A stretch of DNA of 64,000 nucleotides from DASPSM01 sp036008465 (GTDB lineage: Bacteria > Planctomycetota > Planctomycetia > Planctomycetales > Planctomycetaceae): assembly GCA_036008465.1 (NCBI GenBank), contig DASYNP010000075.1:10105-74104 (forward strand). The letters are read 5' to 3'. Below are positions 54,320 to 63,780 of this stretch, one piece after another (the stretch's first letter is position 1; each line of letters begins with the position of its first letter). The notes under the pieces were generated by a model, which saw only the letters and a program-made list of their open reading frames with translations, did not search any database and was not told the origin of the DNA. The position numbers and the translations under genes were made by a program.

Positions 54320-57300
54320 ATGCTCGGTTCAGCGGCCACGCGCGTTCGTCGAGCGAGTCGTGAGCTCCGGCGAAGGCGCTGGAACGGGCTGGTTGGAATC
54401 GAGCAACTTGAAATTCGAACGCTCCTTTCGGCCTCGCCGCTTTCGCACGACCTGCTCTTCGCCAGCTCGTTCTTGCCAGCACCGGCCGCGTCCGAGCTGG
54501 AGGATCTGAGTCGCCTCATGTTCGGCGGCTCAAACCCTCTTGTGTTCGGCGAGTCAAACGGAAACGGCCACAACGGGTCCGATCCCGACTCGGCCACGTC
54601 GAGTTCGCAGAGAAACCGGCACTCCGCGCCCACCTTCACGAGCGCCACGAGCGCCACGTTCACGGTGGGGACCAACTCGAGCTTTAACGTGACGGCGACG
54701 GGGTCGCCTCCGCCGACGCTCGCAGGAAACGGCGTCTTACCCAACGGCGTCTCGTTCGACGACGCGACGGGCCTGTTGAGTGGAACTCCTTTGCCCGGGA
54801 CCGGTGGCACCTACGACCTGACCTTTGCCGCCACGAACGGCGTCAAACCGAATGCAACGCAGAGCTTCGTCCTCACGGTCAATCAAGCTCCGGCGTTTAC
54901 GAGCAGCAACGCGGCGACATTTACGGTCGGCGTGAGCGGATCCTTCACGGTGACCGCCAGCGGATTCCCGACTCCGACGCTCAGCCAGAGCGGGACATTG
55001 CCCGCGGGCTTGTCGTTCAATCCCTCGACCGGCGTTCTCAGCGGGACGCCGCAGGTGGGAACCGGCGGCAACTACCCGCTCGGCTTCACCGCATCGAACG
55101 GCGTCGGCACGGCGGCCACGCAGCAATTCACTCTCATCGTGGACACCGCGCCCAAGATCACCAGCGCCAACAGCACCACGTTCACGGTCGGAACGCCGGG
55201 CAGCTTCACCGTGACGGCGACCGGCATGCCGGCGCCGAGCCTCCAAGGAAATGGACTCTTGCCCAACGGCGTCGTGTTCGACGACGCAACCGGCCTGTTG
55301 AGCGGCACGCCTTTGCCCGGCACTGGCGGCACGTACGAGTTGACCTTTGCAGCTTTAAATGGAGCGAGTCCCGACGCGATTCAGAGCTTTATTCTCACGG
55401 TCGACGCGGCTCCGGCGATCGTGAGCGCGAACAGCACCACGTTCATCGTGGGCGCTTCCGGGACATTCAGCGTCGTGGCACACGGGTTCCCCGCACCGAC
55501 TTTCACAGAATCGGGACCTTTGCCGAACGGTCTTTCGTTCAATCCGTCGACCGGTTTGCTGAGCGGAACACCCCAACTCGGCACGGGCGGCGTTTACCCG
55601 ATCGACCTCACGGCGACCAACGGCGTCGGCTCGCCCGCGACTCAAGCCTTTACGCTGGTCGTCGACGCGCCCCCGGCTATTACCAGCGCGAACGCCACGA
55701 CGTTCACCGCCGGAACCAACGGCAGCTTTACCGTGACGGCAAGCGGCCTCCCCTCGCCAACCTTCTCGGAGAGCGGCGCCTTGCCCAACGGTGTTTCGTT
55801 TAACGACGCCACGGGCCTGTTGAGCGGGACACCATCAACCGGGACCGGCGGCATTTACGATTTGACCTTCACCGCCTCAAACGGCGTGAGCCCCGACGCG
55901 ACCCAGAGCTTCATTCTCACCGTCGACGAACGCCCCACGATCACCAGCACCGACGGCACAACATTCACCGTCGGGGCCAGCGGAAGCTTCACCGTCACGG
56001 CCAATGGATTCCCCACGCCGACTTTCGTGCAGTCGGGACCGTTGCCTGCGGGGGTGAACTTTAACAGCGCGAGCGGAGTGCTGAGCGGCACTCCGCAGCC
56101 CGGCACCGGCGGCACCTATGTTTTGGCGATCACGCCCACAAACATTGTCGGCCCCGGGGGCACTCAAACCTTCATGCTCGTGGTCGACCAGGCTCCGGCG
56201 TTCACGAGCCAAAATGGCACGGTATTCACCGTCGGCACCCTCGGCACCTTCAATGTGACAACATCGGGGACTCCGGCCGCCGCACTCAGCGAAACGGGAG
56301 CGCTGCCGAGCGGCGTCACTTTCAATGCCTCAACCGGCACGCTGACCGGGACGCCGCAGGTGGGGACCGGCGGCACCTACGATTTGACATTCACGGCCAA
56401 CAATGGAGTCAGCCCCAACGGCAGCCAAAGCTTCGTGCTGACCGTCGACCAGGCGCCGGCGATCACCAGCGCAAGCGGCGCGATCTTCACCGCGGGAGTG
56501 GCGAACACCTTCACCGTGACGGCTTCCGGGTTTCCCGCACCGACATTTGTCGAGATCGGACCTTTGCCGGACGGGGTCAACTTCAGCAGCGCCGGCGTCC
56601 TGAGTGGCACGCCGATCGCCCTGGTCCCGGGCACGTTCCTGTTGACCTTCAGCGCTGCCAACGGTGTCGGCCTCAGCGGTGGCCAAAACTTCACCCTGAC
56701 GGTCGTGACCGCGCCGGCGATCACCAGCGCGAACAGCGCCACCTTCGTTGTCGGGTCCGCGAGCAGCTTCGGTGTGACGGTTTCAGGAAGTCCGACTCCG
56801 ACGCTGAGCGAGTCCGGTGCCCTGCCCAACGGGCTCTCCTTCAATACCGGAACCGACTCGATAACCGGAACGCCAGCGACCGGGACCGGAGGCACTTATC
56901 CTCTGACCTTCACGGCGTCAAACGGCGTCAGTACCAACGCGACTCAGACATTCATGCTGATCGTGGACGAAGCGCCTGCGATTACGAGTTCCAATACCGC
57001 GACCTTCGTCGCGGGATCCGCGGGCAGCTTTGCCCTGGTCGCCAGCGGCTTTCCTGCGCCGACATTCAATGAGGCGGGAACGCTGCCGAGCGGCTTGGGC
57101 TTCAGCTCGATCGGCGTTTTGAGCGGAACGCCGCTGCCCGGGACTGGCGGCACGTTTTCGGTGACGTTCACCCCGATTAACAGCGTGGGCGTGGGGCTGG
57201 GGCAAATCTTCACGATCGTCGTCGACGAGGCCCCCGCCATCATCAGCCCGGCGAATACCGTGTTCACCGTGGGAACCCTCGGGACCTTCGCGGTCACGGC

Positions 57301-58015
57301 CAACGGCTTCCCCACGTCCAGTTTTGCCGAGACCGGCACGCTGCCGACCGGAGTGTCGTTCAATACCACCACCGGCATCCTGAGCGGCACGCCGCTGCCG
57401 GGCAGCGGCGGCACTTACGCTTTGACCTTCACGCCGACGAACGCGGTCGCCACCGGGCCGGCCCAGAGCTTCACGCTCGTCGTGAATGAAGTCCCGCAGA
57501 TCACCAGTGCCAATAGCACGACCTTCACCGTGGGAACGCCCGGAACCTTCACCGTGACGGCCAACGGGTTTCCGGCGGCGCACTTCGCCGAGTCGGGGAC
57601 GCTTCCCAACGGCGTCTCGTTCAACACCGCGACCGGAGTGCTGAGCGGGACGCCGGTATCAGGCACGGGCGGGACTTACACTCTGGACATCACGCCGATC
57701 AATGGCGCCGGCGCGGGGACAACTCAGATTTTCACGCTGGTCGTGCTGCAAGATCCGGCGATTACCAGCTCTGACAATGCCACATTCATCGAAGGCGGCT
57801 TCAGCTCATTTAACGTGGTCGCGACAGGCTTCCCGAATCCCACTGTCCAGGAGAACGGTGTGCTGCCGGGCGGAGTCACGTTCAATCCCACGACGGACCA
57901 GCTCAGCGGCGTTCCCAACGCCGGAACGGCAGGCACCTACACGATCACGTTCACGGCGAGCAACGGCGTCGACACATCAGTTGTGCAGACCTTTACGCTC
58001 GTCGTCAGCACATAA
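54320..58015 (+). CDS. LEPR-XLL-type exported protein with 13 putative Ig repeats
   Basis: The 1231-residue protein begins with an arginine-rich segment and IEQLEIRTLLSAS (residues 27-38), a variant of the LEPR-XLL motif seen at the N-terminus of many planctomycete surface proteins. After a Ser/Asn-rich linker come 13 tandem He_PIG (putative Ig) repeats of 85-90 residues. Each has the pattern P.ITS.N.TTFTVG..GSFTVTA.G.P.P...E.G.LP.GV.F...TG.LSGTP..GTGG.Y.LTFTA.NGV. There is no visible sorting signal or catalytic domain. It stands alone and is most simply an adhesin or surface filament protein. The repeats are similar enough to undergo unequal recombination. Confidence 0.92.
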   Translation: MLGSAATRVRRASRELRRRRWNGLVGIEQLEIRTLLSASPLSHDLLFASSFLPAPAASELEDLSRLMFGGSNPLVFGESNGNGHNGSDPDSATSSSQRNRHSAPTFTSATSATFTVGTNSSFNVTATGSPPPTLAGNGVLPNGVSFDDATGLLSGTPLPGTGGTYDLTFAATNGVKPNATQSFVLTVNQAPAFTSSNAATFTVGVSGSFTVTASGFPTPTLSQSGTLPAGLSFNPSTGVLSGTPQVGTGGNYPLGFTASNGVGTAATQQFTLIVDTAPKITSANSTTFTVGTPGSFTVTATGMPAPSLQGNGLLPNGVVFDDATGLLSGTPLPGTGGTYELTFAALNGASPDAIQSFILTVDAAPAIVSANSTTFIVGASGTFSVVAHGFPAPTFTESGPLPNGLSFNPSTGLLSGTPQLGTGGVYPIDLTATNGVGSPATQAFTLVVDAPPAITSANATTFTAGTNGSFTVTASGLPSPTFSESGALPNGVSFNDATGLLSGTPSTGTGGIYDLTFTASNGVSPDATQSFILTVDERPTITSTDGTTFTVGASGSFTVTANGFPTPTFVQSGPLPAGVNFNSASGVLSGTPQPGTGGTYVLAITPTNIVGPGGTQTFMLVVDQAPAFTSQNGTVFTVGTLGTFNVTTSGTPAAALSETGALPSGVTFNASTGTLTGTPQVGTGGTYDLTFTANNGVSPNGSQSFVLTVDQAPAITSASGAIFTAGVANTFTVTASGFPAPTFVEIGPLPDGVNFSSAGVLSGTPIALVPGTFLLTFSAANGVGLSGGQNFTLTVVTAPAITSANSATFVVGSASSFGVTVSGSPTPTLSESGALPNGLSFNTGTDSITGTPATGTGGTYPLTFTASNGVSTNATQTFMLIVDEAPAITSSNTATFVAGSAGSFALVASGFPAPTFNEAGTLPSGLGFSSIGVLSGTPLPGTGGTFSVTFTPINSVGVGLGQIFTIVVDEAPAIISPANTVFTVGTLGTFAVTANGFPTSSFAETGTLPTGVSFNTTTGILSGTPLPGSGGTYALTFTPTNAVATGPAQSFTLVVNEVPQITSANSTTFTVGTPGTFTVTANGFPAAHFAESGTLPNGVSFNTATGVLSGTPVSGTGGTYTLDITPINGAGAGTTQIFTLVVLQDPAITSSDNATFIEGGFSSFNVVATGFPNPTVQENGVLPGGVTFNPTTDQLSGVPNAGTAGTYTITFTASNGVDTSVVQTFTLVVST

Positions 58016-58158
58016 ATCGCGAGGTCTCTCGAGAACGTTGCTTGCGTGATCACCGCGGCTCACGAGTTCGCGGAGGAAATATCGCAAACGGGCGTCTTTT
58101 CGCGGCGAATTGTTCCAGAGCGCTCGCTCGGTGATGGATCTCTGTTTCTGCAACGGCC

Positions 58159-58434
58159 TCAAGGTTTTCTTGAGCGCTGTCGCCGCCCGCGCACAGTCTG
58201 CTGGGCAGCGAAGGCCAAAACATTCTTCACACCCAGCCGGGCCTGATCGAGGACGCGTTCGTCTTCCGTCACGATCCAGGCGAAGTTCGCGCGAAACAGC
58301 ATCGCCGTAATCTCAAAAACCAACTGGTTCACGTCTACGCCGCGCGGAAGCTCCCCCGACTCGCGCGCCTGACGCAGGGCCACGATAAACTGCGCGGTCC
58401 ACATGGCCTGCAACTGTCCACGTGACGTGTCGGA
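58159..58434 (-). pseudogene. TetR-family regulator remnant (C-terminal domain only)
   Basis: About 90 residues (RGQLQAMWTAQFIVALRQARESGELPRG... LARLGVKNVLAFA by position) match the ligand-binding C-terminal half of TetR/AcrR regulators. In these the sequence AxELHALLLGANWxxxL or its like follows DxxQLxFExxA. Here the segment MLFRANFAWIV fits. The frame upstream (to 58614) does not encode a helix-turn-helix, so the DNA-binding half is missing. I take it as a broken gene, although a short coding frame starting at 58404 cannot be excluded. Confidence 0.5.
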
Positions 58435-58559
58435 ATTAGACGCATTCCGGAAAGTCATACGATTTTCGGCACCCGCGGCATTGCACATTTGCATTCGCCC
58501 GCGCCCGGCTACACACTGACAGCTTGATTGGGGCATATCGTCATTCGTAATGGCCCGCG

Positions 58560-60272
58560 ATGCTTGACGTGTGGTACGTCCGTGTTGGCTCACGCGCGTT
58601 CGGTCCGTTAACACAGGCCGAGCTCAAAGCTGCCGCGGCCGCCGGACGCTTCGGGCGGGACGCGATGCTCTGCCGTGGCGGCACGGATGTTTGGATCCGG
58701 GCACGAAGTGTCTCCGGTCTGAACTTTCCGGATTCGACCGTAACTATCCCCCAGCTGAGGCGCCGCTCTAAAAATCCTGCGAACAGGATCGTACGCCTAT
58801 CGGTAAACCCAAAGACTGTCGTGATCGTCGGTTCCTGCGCCGTCGTTGTTCTACTTCTCGCGTGCCTCGCACCCTTTCTTTCGGGGAGTCACGCGACGAG
58901 TCGGCACCAGGCGGCTGCTATTGGCCGCGACGAGCCGCGCCCGGCGGCCGTCGTAAAGAGGCAATCCGAGCACGATTCGCGACGAGGCGTGCTTCCGGTG
59001 GCAGACGCTTCTCATCCGCGGCCCGACATAACGGTTGTCGACTCGCCCACCCCAAAGCGCCGTTCGGCGATCGTTGCAGTTCGGCCTGTTACCCTGGCCG
59101 CTCAGATTGAGCCCAGGTCGGTGCCCGCGCCGCCGCAACCCGAAATCCCAAAAGTCGCGTCCGCGAAGAATACTCCCAACGTGGTGCTCTTGGCTGAGTC
59201 TCGAACTCTGCTGATGCAGCTTCACCAGCGGCGGAAGCAATTGCTGGCGAAACGTGATTCGCTCAAGGAGGGCTCAGTAAAGCTGGAACGCGACTCTGCG
59301 GCGCTCCGCACAGCGATCGCGCCGTTCGACGCGCGCGGGGCTGTGCTACGAAATGAACTGGCCGAAATCCAATCCCAAATAGACGACCTGCAGTACCAGC
59401 GAGCCAGCCCTCAGCGACGACATCTGCTGCTCGCACTTGCAGACCGGAAAAATGAAATCACCAAAATTGAGGCGGAGTGCGCCCCACTTTTGGCCTCGTT
59501 ATCGAAGATCTCCCAGGAGATCGCGAGTCGCAAGCAAGAATGGGAGTCGCTCCCTGGACAAGCCGATCAATTGCGCGTCGAGTGGCTGCGGATCGTCGAT
59601 CCTTTGGCGACTTGGACCAGCGGCGACAATGAACAAGCACTTGCAATTCTGACCGAGTGGATGCTTGTGGACGACGAGTTTCCGTTGGCTTACGCCTGTC
59701 GAGGGCTCGCCGAGCGTGGTCTCGAGTTGCACGACAAGGCAACTCAGGATTTTGCAAAGGCGCTCAAGCTCGACCCGAAGTGCCCAGAATCGCTGGCCGC
59801 CCAGGCCCTTGTCCTGCACGCCAATGGCGATCGCTCGGGCGCAAACAAATTGTTTGACCGAGCCCGACGGCTCGCTAAGGACTCGGCATTTGTTGCGGTT
59901 TGTCGTGGGCTCAGCCGGCGTTCGCAGAAGGACTATCGCGGCGCGCTCTCGGAATTTCGGCGCGGCGTGAAATCACGCCAATTGGATTCGGCGGCCCACG
60001 CCCTGCTCGCGCTGACGCTGGCGACCTGCCCGGATGATCGCCTGCGTGACGGGAGTTCCGCAGTCACCTATGCGATGAAGGCCTGCGAGGCCACGGCCTG
60101 GAAGCGCTGGTGGTACATCGACGTCCTGGCGGCTGCCCATGCTGAAGCGGGCGACTTCCATGCGGCCCTCGAGTGCGTCGAGAAGGCCCGCGGGCTCGCA
60201 TTCCCCAGCCAGCACAAGGGACTCGACGAACGGGCTGCACTCTACAAGAGTGGAAAACCACTACGCTTATAA
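58560..60272 (+). CDS. GYF_2-domain membrane protein with coiled coil and TPRs
   Basis: The 570-residue protein starts with a GYF_2 domain (WYVRVGSRAFGPLTQAELKAAAAAGRF... DVWIRA, residues 5-50), a planctomycete- and bacteroidete-rich protein-interaction module. A transmembrane helix follows near residues 85-108 (VVIVGSCAVVVLLLACLAPFL). A Pro-rich linker, a coiled coil around residues 215-330 (LLMQLHQRRKQLLAKRDSLKEGSVKLE...), and TPR helices (ACRGLAERGLELHDKATQDFAKALKLDPKCPESLAAQAL) complete it. It is convergent with the sigma-kinase fusion, 44 bp apart. A membrane scaffold or signalling role is plausible but unproved. Confidence 0.85.
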   Translation: MLDVWYVRVGSRAFGPLTQAELKAAAAAGRFGRDAMLCRGGTDVWIRARSVSGLNFPDSTVTIPQLRRRSKNPANRIVRLSVNPKTVVIVGSCAVVVLLLACLAPFLSGSHATSRHQAAAIGRDEPRPAAVVKRQSEHDSRRGVLPVADASHPRPDITVVDSPTPKRRSAIVAVRPVTLAAQIEPRSVPAPPQPEIPKVASAKNTPNVVLLAESRTLLMQLHQRRKQLLAKRDSLKEGSVKLERDSAALRTAIAPFDARGAVLRNELAEIQSQIDDLQYQRASPQRRHLLLALADRKNEITKIEAECAPLLASLSKISQEIASRKQEWESLPGQADQLRVEWLRIVDPLATWTSGDNEQALAILTEWMLVDDEFPLAYACRGLAERGLELHDKATQDFAKALKLDPKCPESLAAQALVLHANGDRSGANKLFDRARRLAKDSAFVAVCRGLSRRSQKDYRGALSEFRRGVKSRQLDSAAHALLALTLATCPDDRLRDGSSAVTYAMKACEATAWKRWWYIDVLAAAHAEAGDFHAALECVEKARGLAFPSQHKGLDERAALYKSGKPLRL

Positions 60273-60316
60273 CCGCTGTCGATCCTCATCGACCGACGCG
60301 TTACGTGGCAGGCAGT

Positions 60317-61840
60317 TCAATCGCCGTCCGGTTGTCGGGGAATCCGGTTTTCAATCCGTTGAAGAGAGGCCCGCACATCGGCAGTTGATGCGGGACGTTC
60401 GGACGGTTCTTTGCGGAGGCAGGCAAGAACCAGGCGGTTGAGGTCGTCGGGAATCTCGGAGACCCAATGATTGGGCGCCGCCGCAGAGCTGCCGGAAACG
60501 ATGTGCGCCAAAACCTCGGGCTCATCACGGCCCGCAAATGGCGCACACCCCGTCGTCAATGCATAAATGAGTCCACCCAAGCCATACACGTCGGTCCGCT
60601 CGCCGACAGATCCGAATGCATCGGAAATCTGTTCCGGTGACAGGAAGCCGAGTGTTCCGCCGAAATACGGCCGTTGGGGATCCTGCAGCGATTGCGCAAA
60701 ACCGAAATCGCTCAGCAGAGACGTACCGTCCGCTCGTCGCAGGACGTTCGCGGGCGTGACATCTCCGTGGATGATCCCGACAGCGTGAGCGGCCGTGAGC
60801 GCGTCGGCGATGGCTGCACAACACTCGATCACGTCCCGAAGTGAAGGGCGGCAAGTTCGCCTCCACCGCTCGGCATCGGTTCCGTCGACCCATTCCATGA
60901 CAATAAAGGGAACGCCCGCGGGAGAAATCCCCCAGCCAAAGTGCCGAATGATATTGCGATGAGAAAGAGCACTGACTCGGGTCGTCTCATCCAGCATGCA
61001 TTGAACGGATCGCTGGTCCCTCCAGAACCGTTTTTTAAGGAATTTGGCGGCCACAATCGTTCCATCTGAGATCCTGCTGGCGCGATAGACTTTTCCGAAG
61101 CCTCCCTGTCCGATGAGTTTTTGCAATTGAAGGTCGTGGTATTCGACAGTCGGCGTGAGACCAGTTCGTAAAGTCATGACCGCCGGAGCGGCAGGCTCTT
61201 GAAGAAGGGCCTTGGAATCTCGAACGGCGCTGTCCTTGGCAGAACAAAGCACCGGCTCGTCAGTCTCTCCCTGTAAACTGATGAACCGCTCGCAAATCCT
61301 CTGGAGATTCCGCCTGAGGGTCCTTTCGCTCGCACTCATCGCTAGGGCAATGGCGGCGACGCTTTGCCCTTGAAGTCGACGAGACAGCAGCTCTCTATCG
61401 GGGCGATCCAGCGATGCCATCAATGATTCCAACTCATCCGCTACGAGTGCCGCTTCATCGGGCGAGGGCTCGCGGGATAAGACAGTCTGCCAGGACTGCT
61501 CGCGATCGAAGTTCTGCTCTTCGTCAACAGTCCGCCGCTGAGCTGTGTGCCTGGCTGCCTGGCGACCCAGTTTTCGAAGCGTCAGGGTGACCAACAAGGG
61601 CCAGAGATTGTCATCCTCTGGAACGGCGACTCGACCGTCTCCCGCGGCCACGAAAAAGCTTCGCCACGCCGACAGCACAGCGTCTTCGGCATCCAGACGT
61701 CGAGCCAGCTTGCGCGATAACCGACTGCGAGCCATGGCGGTCAACCGGACCATGTAGCGCCGCACAAGCAGGTCCGCCGCCTGCTGGTCGCCCTGCCGCC
61801 AGGCGTTCACAAGTTCTTGATTTGAAGAGGTTTCCTGCAT
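60317..61840 (-). CDS. ECF-type sigma factor fused to a Ser/Thr protein kinase
   Basis: One 507-residue chain carries two modules. Residues 1-190 hold ECF sigma regions 2 (ELVNAWRQGDQQAADLLVRRYM, LDAEDAVLSAWRSFF) and 4 (LSRRLQGQSVAAIALAMSASERTLRRNLQRICERFISL). Residues 235-500 are a Ser/Thr kinase with GQGGFGKVYRAS, AAKFLKKRF, IIHGDVTPANVLRR (HGD instead of HRD), SDFGFAQ, and TLGFLSPEQISDAF. The invariant Lys and catalytic Asp are kept, while the RD arginine is changed to Gly. Planctomycetes are known for ECF factors linked to kinases. A direct self-contained signal-to-promoter switch is plausible. The start is ATG at 61840. The fdxA gene diverges upstream. Confidence 0.9.
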   Translation of the reverse strand: MQETSSNQELVNAWRQGDQQAADLLVRRYMVRLTAMARSRLSRKLARRLDAEDAVLSAWRSFFVAAGDGRVAVPEDDNLWPLLVTLTLRKLGRQAARHTAQRRTVDEEQNFDREQSWQTVLSREPSPDEAALVADELESLMASLDRPDRELLSRRLQGQSVAAIALAMSASERTLRRNLQRICERFISLQGETDEPVLCSAKDSAVRDSKALLQEPAAPAVMTLRTGLTPTVEYHDLQLQKLIGQGGFGKVYRASRISDGTIVAAKFLKKRFWRDQRSVQCMLDETTRVSALSHRNIIRHFGWGISPAGVPFIVMEWVDGTDAERWRRTCRPSLRDVIECCAAIADALTAAHAVGIIHGDVTPANVLRRADGTSLLSDFGFAQSLQDPQRPYFGGTLGFLSPEQISDAFGSVGERTDVYGLGGLIYALTTGCAPFAGRDEPEVLAHIVSGSSAAAPNHWVSEIPDDLNRLVLACLRKEPSERPASTADVRASLQRIENRIPRQPDGD

Positions 61841-61956
61841 TTCGTCCGGTCGAAAAAGTTCGACATTTGAAAACTTCTGGAATCTTTGTCCGAACGGGCA
61901 TTCCGTATCGCATTCACTTCGCGAGAGCCTTCAACAGCACTGTGAGGAAATGATCC

Positions 61957-62232
61957 ATGGCAATGGTCGTGACCGAGCCTTGTTTCGGATGTAAGTATAC
62001 GGATTGCGTAGTTGTGTGCCCCGTCGACTGCTTTTACGAAGGCCAATCCATGGTCTTCATTCACCCGGATGAATGCATCGACTGCGGGGCCTGTGTGCCG
62101 GAATGTCCCGTCGAGGCCATCTTCTACGAAGACGATGTTCCTGAAAAATGGAGGGAATACATCGATCTCAATCGTGAAATGGCTCCCCAGTGCCCTCGCA
62201 TCACGGAGAAAAAGCCTCCGCTCTGCGACTAA
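61957..62232 (+). CDS. fdxA: 7Fe-8S ferredoxin
   Basis: The 91-residue protein has CFGCKYTDCVVVCPVDC at its start and CIDCGACVPECPVEA near residue 40. The pattern (Cys at 9, 12, 17 and 21 with a changed ligand spacing, then C-x2-C-x2-C-x3-C-P) fits ferredoxins with one [3Fe-4S] and one [4Fe-4S] cluster, as in Azotobacter-type FdxA. It transfers electrons at low potential; the partner is unknown. GAGG is nine bases before the ATG. It diverges from the sigma-kinase gene across 116 bp. Confidence 0.93.
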   Translation: MAMVVTEPCFGCKYTDCVVVCPVDCFYEGQSMVFIHPDECIDCGACVPECPVEAIFYEDDVPEKWREYIDLNREMAPQCPRITEKKPPLCD

Positions 62233-62327
62233 GCCAGTTGTTTATCGCGAGGCGCGGCTAACTCGCACGCCGCCGGCTTCCAACTCGATCGAATTCTAGG
62301 CATCTCGGCCGGGCCGTCAGTGTCCCT

Positions 62328-62346
62328 TTCACCCCAGAGGGGTGAA
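62328..62346 (+). terminator. Possible fdxA terminator hairpin
   Basis: TTCACCCC-AGA-GGGGTGAA, about 95 bp after the fdxA stop. It lacks a T-run, so termination is tentative. Confidence 0.4.
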
Positions 62347-62451
62347 GCTCTGCTGGCCACTGGCGCGAGAACATATTGCATCTTGTGCGCAAGGCATTGG
62401 TGCAGCGTCGATTGAAGCGTTCATCGATGGAGGTTCGTTGCGACGCACACT

Positions 62452-62514
62452 TTTCCCAATCCGACAGCTTCGCTGTCGTTCCGGAACCGACGGCAGAGCC
62501 GTCGGTTTGGGAAA
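62452..62514. repeat. Compound inverted repeat (TTTCCCAA/TTGGGAAA)
   Basis: Outer arms TTTCCCAA (62452-62459) and TTGGGAAA (62507-62514). Inside are two hairpins, CGACAGC-TTC-GCTGTCG and ACCGACGGC-AGA-GCCGTCGGT, giving a three-way-junction-like fold. It is built like the elements at 22405 and 9747. Confidence 0.75.
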
Positions 62515-62784
62515 CTGAACGTGGCAAATGCTCTCACGACCACCAGTGCAACCGACGCCTCCCTCAAGGACTTACAACCGAGACGCAATATGCAATATGT
62601 TGTCGCGCCAGTGGCCACAAGACCGCCACCCCTTCGGGGCCCTTCGGGGTTCGGGCAAACCGACGCTACAGGAACGCCTGGCGGATAGCCATTGACGCCC
62701 GCGGCAAAGGTCAGAAAGAGGTGGGCAGCCGCTAATACCGGCCGCCTCACATCGAAATCGGGAGAGGCTGAAACCCGCCATTAA

Positions 62785-62813
62785 ATAAGGTGGCAGGACC
62801 TGCCACCTTATTG
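62785..62813. terminator. Long perfect hairpin, terminator-like
   Basis: 14-bp arms AATAAGGTGGCAGG and CCTGCCACCTTATT around a single A. It is about 550 bp after fdxA, with no gene directly upstream, so it may be a stand-alone hairpin or the end of an untranslated transcript. Confidence 0.5.
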
Positions 62814-63065
62814 GGGCATCACTGGCCGAGCTTTCCGGCCGTCAGACGAAAAACTTTCGAACTTGTTTATGAGCGCGTAGAAACTCGGTCTTCGCAAATT
62901 GCATTTTTGGTCGTAGGATGAAGGTAGGGCGGATGAAAATAGGCCGTTTTTCGCTCACACTCCGCGCTCCCTCTTCAAAAGACTCTTCAAAAGAGAGGTG
63001 CCGATCTCCCGAATCCGATTGCGGGGGAGTTGAGTTAACGAAATGTCATCCGAAGGGGGTGTGGT

Positions 63066-63636
63066 GTGGTCAACTACTTTTAGTGGGTAGTTGACCACCA
63101 AAGTAGTTGACCACGACTCCGCTGGCGGGCCCCTTCCGTTTACTTGGGACGTACTGCTTCGTATCGGGACGCCCAAAAACCCGTACCAGCTCGGCGCAGC
63201 CGTGCGCGCCTGACGCGGGGGGAATCGAGAATCTCTCCCCGCCGGGAACAAAAATGAGATCTGCTGGTGGTGAGGATCCTTTTTCACTAAGGGAAGAAAA
63301 GATCCCCGGCAGACGGGACGACCCGTGGGACGGGACACGAACGATGGGACGGGACTCGAACGATGGGACGGGACTCGAACGACGGGACGGGACTCGAACG
63401 ACGGGACGCGAACGGTGGGACGGGACCTTAACGGTGGGACGGGACGCGAATCAGCGCGCCGGGGAAAAGGTCCCCGCCGGGAACAAAAGTTTTGTACCCG
63501 CCGGGGTGGGAATCCTTTTTTCAATAGAAGGGAAAAGATCCCCGGCGGACTCGCACGCGTAGGTAGTTTCACCAGGGGTTGGGTCGGGTCACAATTTTTC
63601 AATAAGTAGATGACCCACGAAATTGGTGACCCGACC
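63066..63636 (+). repeat. Cluster of four hairpins with varied stems and similar loops
   Basis: Hairpin 1 (63066-63114) has 15-bp arms GTGGTCAACTACTTT and its complement. An internal second copy of the right arm (GTAGTTGACCAC, 63087-63098) gives a competing 12-bp pairing. Hairpin 2 is 63274-63305 and hairpin 3 is 63508-63543. Hairpin 4 (63582-63636) has arms GGTCGGGTCACAATTT and AAATTGGTGACCCGACC. All apical loops carry a TTTTTCAATAAG-like sequence, while the stems differ. Hairpins 2 and 3 share the flanks CCCCGCCGGGAAC and GATCCCCGGC. Confidence 0.65.
63327..63452 (+). repeat. 19-bp tandem array
   Basis: Seven units, mostly 19 bp, of GGGACGGGACTCGAACGAT with small changes (one unit is 14 bp, the last about 17 bp). 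It lies between the two CCCCGCCGGGAAC-flanked hairpins. More single copies of GGGACGGGACACG lie at about 63727. Confidence 0.85.
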
Positions 63637-63780
63637 TCGCGGGACTGGGAAGGGACGCATTTATGTGCGTCCAAAAGTTCAAGGTCCAAAGTCATCGGAC
63701 TGCTCAGGCAGGAATCGTGTCGGCGGTGGGACGGGACACGTTGTTTCGACGAGAAAGGCCGGCGAATTTGGCCCTCACCC

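Noticed and set aside
54737..57936. Long minus-strand open frames across the Ig-repeat gene
   Set aside because: They are periodic because they mirror the 13 repeats of the plus-strand gene and have no independent signals.
63327..63452. CRISPR-like array
   Set aside because: The period is only about 19 bp with no unique spacers between units, and no cas gene is nearby. It is a plain tandem repeat.
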